In this document: one piece after another, positions 8,228 through 15,535 of the stretch
Layout: the number at the start of each line of letters is the position of its first letter
Position numbering within the stretch: the stretch's first letter is position 1
DNA from: Accumulibacter sp.
GTDB lineage: Bacteria; Pseudomonadota; Gammaproteobacteria; Burkholderiales; Rhodocyclaceae
Reading direction: 5' to 3'
DNA: 48,222 nucleotides
NCBI RefSeq assembly: GCF_023806635.1
Contig: NZ_JAMTDQ010000114.1
Location: 1-48,222, forward strand
Position numbers and translations under genes: made by a program
The notes under the pieces: model-generated
The model's database searches: none
What the model was told of the DNA's origin: nothing
The model's input: the letters and a program-made list of their open reading frames with translations, nothing else

Positions 8228-8277
8228 GAGCCTTGCCAGATTTCAAAGGCTCGATTGGCTGCAGCATGGGTATGCTG
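8228..8277. promoter_or_regulatory. Two inverted repeats upstream of the second CPA2 antiporter
   Basis: GAGCCTT (8228-8234) pairs with AAGGCTC (8246-8252). A second repeat, CAGCAT-GGGT-ATGCTG, follows at 8262-8277, ending 22 bases before the antiporter ATG. They could be operator sites or a 5' UTR hairpin. No clear sigma-70 or sigma-54 promoter is seen in the 196-base divergent gap 8104-8299. Confidence 0.3.
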
Positions 8278-8299
8278 TCACGGACATGGGAGGCGGAGC

Positions 8300-10045
8300 A
8301 TGGATCCGAAATCATTCGTCTATTCCGCGGTACTGCTCCTGGTGGTGGCTTCGATGGCCGTCGCCGTCTTCCGGCATTTCGGTCTGGGGTCGATTCTCGG
8401 GCTGCTGGTCACCGGCGTCATCGTCGGACCACACACGCCGGGTCCCTTCGTCACCACCGAGGTCGAGGATGTCCGCCACTTCACCGAACTCGGGGTGGTG
8501 CTGCTGCTCTTCCTGATCGGCCTGGAGATGAAACCGCGGCGGCTGTGGGATCTGCGGCAGACGCTGTTCGGCCTCGGATCGCTGCAGATCGTCGTCTCGG
8601 CGCTGGCGATCGCTGCGTACTTCAAGCAGTTCATGCCGAGCTGGTCGGTGGCGCTGCTGCTCGGCGCCAGCTTCGCCCTCTCGTCGACCGCGTTCGTCAT
8701 CCAGATGCTGCGCGATCAGGGCGAACTCGCCAGTCGCCACGGCCAGACCGCTTTCGCCATCCTGCTGATGCAGGACCTGGCGGTGGTCCCGCTGCTGGCG
8801 CTGGTACCGGTGCTCGCCGAGACGGGACCACTGCCCGGCGAGATGGCGCTGTGGAAGCAGATCACGGTGGCCGTGACGATGGTCGTCCTGGTCATCGTCG
8901 CCGGGCGCTACCTGGTGCCCCGTTTGCTCGATCGGCTGGCACGGCAGAACAATCGCGAAGCGTTCTTCCTCGCCGCCATGGCGGCAGTCTTCGCGGCGGC
9001 GATGGCGATGGACACCGCAGGCATGTCGATGGCGCTCGGCGCCTTCCTGATGGGCATGATGCTGTCGACCTCGCGCTACAGCCTGCAGATCGAGGCGACG
9101 CTGGAACCGCACAAGGGGCTGTTGATGAGCCTCTTCTTCGTCGCCGTCGGCATGTCGGTCGACCTCGCGGCGCTCGCCCAGCACCCGTTCACCTTCGCCC
9201 TGCACGTGCTGGCGATCATCAGCCTGAAGGTGGCGGTGCTCTACGGCCTGTGCCGGGTCTTCGGCAGCGGCCGCGGTACGGCCGTGCGCGTCGCCTTCAT
9301 GCTCGCCCAGGGCGGCGAGTTCGGCTTCGTCGTCTTCGGCGCCGCCAAGGCTCTTGGCGTGATAGACGACCTGGTTTTCGTCATGGCGGTGGCGGTCATC
9401 TCGCTGACGATGCTGCTGACGCCGCTGCTGGTCAAGGTTGGCAACCGCCTCGCGCAGCGGATGGACGACAGTTCGCTGATGGTCAACCCGCAGTTCGACC
9501 ACACGGCCGGCGCGGACGAGTCGCCGCCGCGGGTGGTGATCGCCGGCTACGGCCGCGTCGGCCACACGGTGGGAACGATCATGTCATCGCTGGGCATTCC
9601 GTTCGTCGCCTTCGACGCGGACGCCCTGCTCGTCGCCAAGTGGCGCGGCGAGGGTCATCCCGTGTTCTACGGCGATGTCGGCAACCCGGAACTGCTGGCC
9701 AATGCCTCATTGCAACAGGTCGAGCTCTTCGTCCTGACGATCGACGACCAGCGCACCGCGCTGCGCGCCGCGACGCTGATCCGCGCGCACGCGCCGACGA
9801 CCAGGATCGTCGCCCGCGCGCGCGACCTCAGCACCTGCGACGCGCTGCTGCAGGCCGGCGTGACCCAGGCATTTCCGGAAACGCTCGAGGCAAGTCTGCG
9901 CCTGGCAGCCGAGAGCCTGGAAGCGATCGGCGTCTCCTCCGACGAGACCGGCATGCTGCTGCGCGGCGTTCGCAGCACCGACTACGCACTGGTGCGCGCA
10001 GGGCCGGAAGCCATCCCCCAGCCGCGACCGCCGACACCGGGCTGA
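8300..10045 (+). CDS. CPA2-family cation:proton antiporter with one RCK_N domain (KefB/KefC-like)
   Basis: A 581-residue inner-membrane protein starting MDPKSFVYSAVLLL, preceded by GGGAGGCGGAG as ribosome site. The transporter domain (about residues 5-390) has LLVTGVIVGPHTPG, FLIGLEMKPRRLW, SFALSSTAFVIQML and MQDLAVVPLL. A TrkA-N domain starts at IAGYGRVGHTVGTI (about 417). Unlike the antiporter at 1175 it ends after RCK_N without a TrkA-C domain, as in KefB/KefC. Members move potassium against protons, often in electrophile or pH stress. The longer frame beginning at 8255 was rejected because the ribosome site fits the ATG at 8300. Confidence 0.9.
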   Translation: MDPKSFVYSAVLLLVVASMAVAVFRHFGLGSILGLLVTGVIVGPHTPGPFVTTEVEDVRHFTELGVVLLLFLIGLEMKPRRLWDLRQTLFGLGSLQIVVSALAIAAYFKQFMPSWSVALLLGASFALSSTAFVIQMLRDQGELASRHGQTAFAILLMQDLAVVPLLALVPVLAETGPLPGEMALWKQITVAVTMVVLVIVAGRYLVPRLLDRLARQNNREAFFLAAMAAVFAAAMAMDTAGMSMALGAFLMGMMLSTSRYSLQIEATLEPHKGLLMSLFFVAVGMSVDLAALAQHPFTFALHVLAIISLKVAVLYGLCRVFGSGRGTAVRVAFMLAQGGEFGFVVFGAAKALGVIDDLVFVMAVAVISLTMLLTPLLVKVGNRLAQRMDDSSLMVNPQFDHTAGADESPPRVVIAGYGRVGHTVGTIMSSLGIPFVAFDADALLVAKWRGEGHPVFYGDVGNPELLANASLQQVELFVLTIDDQRTALRAATLIRAHAPTTRIVARARDLSTCDALLQAGVTQAFPETLEASLRLAAESLEAIGVSSDETGMLLRGVRSTDYALVRAGPEAIPQPRPPTPG

Positions 10046-10134
10046 GCACCCGGGACGCCGACGCACGATGCCCCGCCAGGTGGCGAAAGCACGCTAGTAT
10101 TCGCCTGTTGCCGCGTTTCCCGGACCAGCCGAGC

Positions 10135-11034
10135 ATGCTGCCAGCCATCCCGATCCGCTACATCGAGCCCGTCTTCCGACCGCCGAGCGAGGCCGACTCG
10201 CTGATCGTGCCGGTGACCGACGGCTGTTCATGGAACCATTGCACCTTCTGCGAAATGTATACGGCGCCGCAGAAGAGCTTTCGCGCCCGCACCGAGGAGG
10301 AAGTCCTGGAGAGCATCCGGCTGACCGGCGAGCGCTTCGGCCATGCCGTGCGGCGGGTCTTCCTCGCCGACGGCGATGCGCTGGTGCTGTCGACCCGCCG
10401 ACTGCTGCGCGTCCTCGAGGCCATCCGCAGCCATCTGCCGGCAGTCCGCCGTGTCTCCAGCTACTGTCTGCCACGCAACCTGCGGCGCAAGTCGACGGGG
10501 GAATTGCGCGAGCTCGCCGCCGCCGGCTTGTCGATCGCCTACGTCGGCGCCGAGTCGGGCGACGACGAGGTGCTCGAGCACGTGCACAAGGGCGAGACCT
10601 TCGCCTCGACGGTGGACGCGCTCGAGCGGCTCGGGCAGGCGGGCATCACGCGCTCGGTGATGATCCTCAACGGCCTCGCCGGACCACGGCTCTCGCTGCG
10701 CCACGCCGAGAACTCGGCGCGGCTGGCGAACGCGACGCAACCGGAGTACCTGGCGACGCTGGTGGTCAGCTTTCCACTCGGCGAGGAACGCTTCCGCAGC
10801 GCCTTCCCGGAGTGGCGGCCGCTCGGCCAGCGCGAGCTGTTCGTCGAGATGGAGCATTTTGTCGAACGACTCGAACTCCGGCGGACGGTGTTTCGCAGCG
10901 ACCACGCATCGAACTGGCTGGCACTCAAGGGCACGCTCGACGCCGACAAGCCGCGCCTGCTGCTGCAGTTGCGACAGGCCATCGCCGATCCGGCAGCGGC
11001 GCCGCTGCGGCCGGCGTGGGCGCGCGGGCTGTAG
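10135..11034 (+). CDS. Radical SAM protein of unknown function
   Basis: A 299-residue protein. The iron-sulfur motif is CSWNHCTFC at residues 31-39, so the cysteines 31, 36 and 39 are spaced CX4CX2C rather than the usual CX3CX2C; proteins of the COG1032 type with a CxWNxCTFC motif exist, from memory. Other elements fit a partial TIM barrel: RRVFLADGDALVLS (about 79-92) as the second strand, VSSYCLPRN, and AYVGAESGDDEVL (about 136-148) as the SAM-binding region. There is no B12 domain or SPASM domain. Its TAG stop is followed with no gap by the ATG of the Sir2-type gene, so the two are almost certainly co-expressed. The substrate is unknown. Confidence 0.85.
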   Translation: MLPAIPIRYIEPVFRPPSEADSLIVPVTDGCSWNHCTFCEMYTAPQKSFRARTEEEVLESIRLTGERFGHAVRRVFLADGDALVLSTRRLLRVLEAIRSHLPAVRRVSSYCLPRNLRRKSTGELRELAAAGLSIAYVGAESGDDEVLEHVHKGETFASTVDALERLGQAGITRSVMILNGLAGPRLSLRHAENSARLANATQPEYLATLVVSFPLGEERFRSAFPEWRPLGQRELFVEMEHFVERLELRRTVFRSDHASNWLALKGTLDADKPRLLLQLRQAIADPAAAPLRPAWARGL

Positions 11035-11844
11035 ATGGCAGCGGCCGCCGCCTGCGCCGAACTGATCCGTCAGGCCGACGGGCTGCTGGTCACCGCCGGC
11101 GCCGGCATCGGCGTCGATTCGGGTCTGCCCGACTTTCGCGGGCCGCAGGGATTCTGGGGCGTCTACCCGGCACTCGGCCGCGCCCGCATCGGCTTCGAGC
11201 AGATCGCCAATCCGGCCGCCTTCGCCGCCCGGCCGGCTCTTGCCTGGGGGTTTTACGGCCATCGCCTGAATCTCTACCGGCGCACCGTGCCGCACGCCGG
11301 CTTTGCCATCCTGCGCCGCATCGGCGAGCGCCTGCCGCAAGGCGCGTTCGTGTTCACCAGCAACGTCGACGGCCAGTTCCAGAAGGCGGATTTCGCCGCC
11401 GAACGGATCGTCGAGTGTCACGGTTCGATCCATCACCTGCAATGCCTCGATGGCTGTCACGACGGCATCTGGCCGGCCGACGACTACCAGCCGCAGGTGG
11501 ACGAGGAGGAGTGCCTGCTGCGCTCGGACTTTCCGCGCTGCCCGCGCTGCCGTGCGATCGCGCGGCCGAACATCCTCATGTTCGGCGACTGGGGATGGCT
11601 GGCCGCGCGCACCGATGCCCAGGAAGCCCGCCTGCACGCCTGGCTGCGCGAGGTCGGCCGCCTGGTGGTGATCGAGGTCGGCGCCGGCACGAACATCCCC
11701 ACCGTGCGAATGCTCGGTGAGCGGAGCCGCGGCAGGCTGATCCGCATCAACCCGGGCGAACCGCAACTGCCACCCGGCAAGGGCGTGGCGCTGGCCACCG
11801 GCGGCCTCGCCGGCCTGCGCGCCATCGCCGCCTGCCTCGAATGA
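11035..11844 (+). CDS. Sir2-family NAD-dependent protein deacylase-like protein
   Basis: A 269-residue Sir2-type protein. The NAD-binding motif GAGIGVDSGLPDFRG is at about residues 22-36, the Asn/Asp motif is TSNVDGQF (about 108-115; classical sirtuins have TQNID), and the catalytic His is in ECHGSIHH. Four zinc-ligand candidates are CLDGC and CPRC. GAGTNIPTVR near the C-terminus is the second NAD-binding element. Classical sirtuins remove lysine acyl groups or transfer ADP-ribose; this TSNVDGQF subgroup is widespread in Proteobacteria but its substrate is not known to me. It starts directly after the radical SAM stop, suggesting a joint function. Confidence 0.85.
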   Translation: MAAAAACAELIRQADGLLVTAGAGIGVDSGLPDFRGPQGFWGVYPALGRARIGFEQIANPAAFAARPALAWGFYGHRLNLYRRTVPHAGFAILRRIGERLPQGAFVFTSNVDGQFQKADFAAERIVECHGSIHHLQCLDGCHDGIWPADDYQPQVDEEECLLRSDFPRCPRCRAIARPNILMFGDWGWLAARTDAQEARLHAWLREVGRLVVIEVGAGTNIPTVRMLGERSRGRLIRINPGEPQLPPGKGVALATGGLAGLRAIAACLE

Positions 11845-11898
11845 GTGCAACCAGCGACGCCACCGATCCGCCCCACCGACCACCAGCGAGAAGCCAGC

Positions 11899-13392
11899 AT
11901 GCCGCGATTCCCCAACCTGCCACGGCCGCCAGCCGCCCATCCAGCCGGCTGCCGCAGCGCGACGCTGCTGGCGGCAGTCTGCCTGCTTGCCGGCTGTGCC
12001 ACCCGGCCCGCCGGCGATGACACCGCCCTGCACCGCTGGACGCAACTCGGGCCGGGCGGCAGCAGCAGCCTGCGCAGCATCGTCGCCGACGGCAGCGACT
12101 GCCCGAGCGCGATCGTCGACGGCACCCGCGTGCCGCTGCAGCCGCGCGCCAGAGCGACAACGGCCAGCGAGGCGCGGCGACCGATACCGGACAACCCTGC
12201 TTTCCGGCCCGACTTCGCCGTCACCGCCTGCGAAGCCACGCTGCCGGTGACGGCACGCGAGGTGCGCATCGGCGGTGCTGCCGTGCCGATGCCTGCGGCG
12301 CCGCCGCGGCGCATCGTCGTCGTTGGCGACACCGGCTGCCGCGTCAAGGTACCAGCCAGCGGAGCGGCGGATCCGATCCAGGACTGCACCAGCGCGAGCG
12401 ACTGGCCATGGCCGCGGATTGCTGCCGCGGCGGCGGCAACGCAGCCCGACCTGGTGATTCATGTCGGCGACTATCACTATCGCGAGTACTGCGACGATCC
12501 GGCAGGATGCCAGCCGCTGCGCGAGCGGGGCGTCGTCCTCGGCTACGGCTGGCCCGGCTGGCAAGCCGATTTTTTCGCTCCGGCGACGCCTCTCCTGGCA
12601 GCGGCGCCGTGGATCTTCGTCCGCGGCAACCACGAGAACTGCGACCGCGGCGGCGAGGGATGGATGCGCTTCCTGGCCCCGCTGCCCTACCAGCAATGCA
12701 GCAACCAGGCGTACCGGACCGCCAGCCAGTCGGTACTCGGCAACAACCTGACTGCCGACGCGTACCGCATCGACCTGGGTGACCAGCTGACGCTGGTCGT
12801 CGCCGACAACGCCGCCTTTGCCGACTACCTGCCGCTGGCCCAGACTCCCGAAGATCTCGCCATCTTTCGCCGCTCGCTGCGCACGCTGGCGACGATGCCC
12901 GCTGATCGACCGCTCTGGCTGCTGATCCACAAGCCCCTGTGGTACGGGCTCCTGCCCGCCAGCGCGCAGCCGAACGCGCTGCAGACCTTCGTCCGCGATG
13001 GGCTGCCAGCGAATCTGCAGTTTGTCTTCGCCGGCCACGAACATGCCTTCGCGACGATCAACTTCACTGGCGCTTCCGGCGCCGCCAGGCGACCGGCGCA
13101 AGTGATCGTTGGCGGCAGCGGCACGCAGCTCGAAGCCTTCGATCCGCAGTCACCGCTCTATGAAGCTGGCGTCCCCGGCAGCAAGGAACGGGCACAACCG
13201 GACGCGAGGCTGTACGATGGTGTCGCCGCGAGCAGCGGCATCGTCCTCAACCGCTACGGCTTCCTGCTGCTCGAACGTGAGGATCAGGTCTGGAACGGCA
13301 GGCTGCTCGATGCCGACGGCAGGACGATCAGCCACTGCCGCCTCGACGGCGCCGAACGGCGGATCGACTGCGGGTTTCCCGCGCGGCGTTAG
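11899..13392 (+). CDS. Lipoprotein metallophosphoesterase (calcineurin-like)
   Basis: A 497-residue exported protein. The N-terminus has a signal sequence ending in the lipobox LLAGC (Cys about residue 33), so it is probably anchored in a membrane facing the periplasm. A calcineurin-like phosphoesterase domain (about 135-440) shows VVVGDTG, HVGDYHYRE, VRGNHENC, LLIHKPLW and FAGHEHAF, which supply the two-metal ligands. The first motif is GDTG where GDxH is usual. Substrate unknown; purple-acid-phosphatase-like or nuclease activity is possible. The ATG giving MPRFPNLPR is used because it yields the signal peptide. It converges on a second lipoprotein phosphoesterase, 117 bases away. Confidence 0.85.
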   Translation: MPRFPNLPRPPAAHPAGCRSATLLAAVCLLAGCATRPAGDDTALHRWTQLGPGGSSSLRSIVADGSDCPSAIVDGTRVPLQPRARATTASEARRPIPDNPAFRPDFAVTACEATLPVTAREVRIGGAAVPMPAAPPRRIVVVGDTGCRVKVPASGAADPIQDCTSASDWPWPRIAAAAAATQPDLVIHVGDYHYREYCDDPAGCQPLRERGVVLGYGWPGWQADFFAPATPLLAAAPWIFVRGNHENCDRGGEGWMRFLAPLPYQQCSNQAYRTASQSVLGNNLTADAYRIDLGDQLTLVVADNAAFADYLPLAQTPEDLAIFRRSLRTLATMPADRPLWLLIHKPLWYGLLPASAQPNALQTFVRDGLPANLQFVFAGHEHAFATINFTGASGAARRPAQVIVGGSGTQLEAFDPQSPLYEAGVPGSKERAQPDARLYDGVAASSGIVLNRYGFLLLEREDQVWNGRLLDADGRTISHCRLDGAERRIDCGFPARR

Positions 13393-13509
13393 GCGGCGTG
13401 TGGGCCGGCTTGCGCGTCTGACGACGGGGCCAGCCCTCCCGCCTGCTCGCCGGCCGGGTCAGCTCCAGCGCCGGTCGGCGGTGAACAGGATGCGGTGTCC
13501 GCTGCGGCA

Positions 13510-15342
13510 TCAATGCATCCCGACGCTGGCCTCGATGCGGAAGAACTGCTCGGCCTGCCGTTTCCGCTCGCCACGATCGGCGTTGCGCTCGTCGGGCGTG
13601 GCATCGAAGTCGTCCTTCGCGGCGAGCGCCGCGCGGCAGGTCATGTAGGCGCGCGCGCGGTGGCTGGTGAGGTCGTCCAGGTGCTCGTTGAAGAGCGCGG
13701 CGAGCGCCGCCTTGCGGCGGAAGAGCTTGACGTGGGCGGCGAAACTGTCGGCCTGCTCGGCCATCACAGCACGGGTGCAGGCACTGAAATCGCGCTCGCC
13801 ACACCACGTCGGCAGCTTCACGGTGTGCAGCCGGTGGGCGTCGCGCCCAAGGTCGGCATCCAGTTCGAGGACGATTTCGAGGATCTCGTCGAGATAGGCC
13901 TGCGCGTGCCGGTACAGCGGCTTCTCGCAGCTCTCGCAGAGCGGGCTGATCGCCGCCAGAAGCCATTCCATCAGGCTGCCGCGCGTCGACTTCTGGGCAC
14001 GTACCAGCTTGTCATCCTCGTCGTCGAGCCGCTTGAGTGGCACCTGCGCCTGCTCGCAAGCCTGTTGCCGCCAGGCGGCGAGGAGGTCGGCGTCGCTGGC
14101 GTTCGGCTTGCCGCCGCGGGGCAGCAGGTCGCCGCGGACGAGCAGCCGGCGCGCCTCCTCGTCGTAGGCGAAGCTGATGCGGCGGTAGGCAATCGGCCAG
14201 TCGGAAAGCGAGCTGACGTTGAGTTCGAGCAGGGGCTGCGGAGCGAGCGTACGGTGCACGGCCCAGAATCCACGGTGGGTATGTGCCGACAGGTAGACCA
14301 GGGGCTGCTCGAGACGCGACACGAGCTGGCGCATCATGGTCCGGGACATCAGGCCGAGCGAACGCCAGTTGTGATGGCCGGCGAAGACGACGATGTCGCC
14401 GGCGGCGATGGACTCGTCGATCCAGGGCTCGATCGCCGTTATCTGGTCGGGATGGATGTGCCCCATGCTGCCCGGGCTGCGCCCCATCAGCGTGTCCCAG
14501 ATACCGGCGAGGAGGCCGCTCTGGTTGGTATCGAGGGCGATGACGATCGTCCGCCGCGTTGCTCCCGGGGCGCGCGGCAATACGAGTCGCTGGACGAGGA
14601 AGGAATCGGCGTGCAGTGGTCCGTCGATCAGTTCGCCACGGGCTGCAGAGAGGAAGGCATCGGGGTTCGGGTTGCGCCACTCGACGATGTGTGGTCCCTG
14701 CGCGGCCGGTGCGACCAGCCCGGGCTTCGGATGCGGCGCCTTGATCTGGTCGCTCAGGTAGGTCGCGATGAAGCCGCGCTTGGTCAGGGCTTCGTTCTCG
14801 GTCCGGAATTCGTTGCGGTCGGCGTCGGCACCACGCCGGCAGACCTGGTTCCAGCGGTGCGCGGCGACCGATCCCGGCGCGAAGAGGTTGTGCGCGAAGA
14901 TGCCGAACATCAGCCCGTCGTGGTTGCCGGGAAGAATCGCGCCGGGGCTCTGGCTGGCCTGGAAGATGCGGCCGATGCGCAGCGCCTCGCTGCGGCACGA
15001 CAGATCCATGACGTCGCCGAGGTGGATGAAGGGCTCGTCGGGGTGACTGGCGAGTGCCCACTCGAGCAGGCGGCGACCGAACAGCGCCTGCTCGGGTGGG
15101 CGCTGGGTGACCTCGATGTAGGCGTCCAGCGCACTGTCGTTGTCGTGCAGAGGGTAGCCGGTGGATTCGTGCTCCTGCGTGTCGCCGACGGCAATGATCG
15201 GCGTCGTCAGCGCCCGGTAACCGGCAGCCGGCGATGGCTCCGGGCCGGGGCCGGGCTGCGGCTCGAAGCCGGCGCATCCCGAGAGCGCCAGTACGGCCGC
15301 GGCGAGCAGGGGGAGCAGATGACGGGTCGCAGTTCGTGCCAT
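13510..15342 (-). CDS. Lipoprotein metallophosphoesterase with long helical C-terminal extension
   Basis: A 610-residue protein with a signal peptide and lipobox LALSGCAG (Cys about residue 23), followed by a Pro/Gly-rich linker. Phosphoesterase motifs are AVGDTQEHES, HLGDVMDLS, LPGNHDGLM, FAGHHNWRS and SAHTHRGFW (about 48-390); the last has AHTH where GHxH is usual. The C-terminal ~200 residues look helical with several cysteines (CESCEKP, TWCGERDFSAC, MTCRAAL) and match no domain I recognise. The start gives MARTATRHLLPLLA. It lies downstream of the SWIM and DUF6493-like genes on the same strand but behind a 193-base gap, so it may be separately transcribed. Confidence 0.82.
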   Translation of the reverse strand: MARTATRHLLPLLAAAVLALSGCAGFEPQPGPGPEPSPAAGYRALTTPIIAVGDTQEHESTGYPLHDNDSALDAYIEVTQRPPEQALFGRRLLEWALASHPDEPFIHLGDVMDLSCRSEALRIGRIFQASQSPGAILPGNHDGLMFGIFAHNLFAPGSVAAHRWNQVCRRGADADRNEFRTENEALTKRGFIATYLSDQIKAPHPKPGLVAPAAQGPHIVEWRNPNPDAFLSAARGELIDGPLHADSFLVQRLVLPRAPGATRRTIVIALDTNQSGLLAGIWDTLMGRSPGSMGHIHPDQITAIEPWIDESIAAGDIVVFAGHHNWRSLGLMSRTMMRQLVSRLEQPLVYLSAHTHRGFWAVHRTLAPQPLLELNVSSLSDWPIAYRRISFAYDEEARRLLVRGDLLPRGGKPNASDADLLAAWRQQACEQAQVPLKRLDDEDDKLVRAQKSTRGSLMEWLLAAISPLCESCEKPLYRHAQAYLDEILEIVLELDADLGRDAHRLHTVKLPTWCGERDFSACTRAVMAEQADSFAAHVKLFRRKAALAALFNEHLDDLTSHRARAYMTCRAALAAKDDFDATPDERNADRGERKRQAEQFFRIEASVGMH

Positions 15343-15463
15343 GCCGAAGTCAGTAGATGGTTGCCGGGACGAAACGGTAGCAGAAATCCCGGGACCGCTG
15401 CATGACGGTGCCGTCCGGCCGAGCCCGGGGACCGGCGAGCAGCAGGCGGCGATCCGCTCCGTC

Positions 15464-15481
15464 GACCCGCGCAGCGCGGTC
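15464..15481. terminator. GC-rich hairpin between the DUF6493-like gene and the phosphoesterase
   Basis: GACCCGCGC-A-GCGCGGTC can fold into a stem with one bulged C. It lies 55-72 bases beyond the stop of the DUF6493-like gene, which is transcribed leftward. It has no T-run. It may end the two-gene unit; support is weak. Confidence 0.25.
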
Positions 15482-15535
15482 GGCTTCGCTCCCGTTGCGG
15501 TGGCGATCGACTGCATGTGCTCCCTCGCGCGACGC

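Noticed and set aside
10228-13101. A 957-codon open frame on the minus strand across the radical SAM, Sir2 and phosphoesterase genes
   Set aside because: It is antisense to three genes with clear motifs, its product is Arg/Gly/Ala-rich with no domain, and such long antisense frames are expected from codon bias in very GC-rich DNA.
13393-13509. GGCCGGC/GCCGGCC palindromes between the convergent phosphoesterases
   Set aside because: Such GC palindromes are frequent throughout this sequence, and no single stable stem with a clear terminator shape stood out.
13495-15405. A 636-codon plus-strand frame opposite the second phosphoesterase
   Set aside because: The minus strand shows a lipobox and an ordered set of phosphoesterase motifs; the plus frame shows none.
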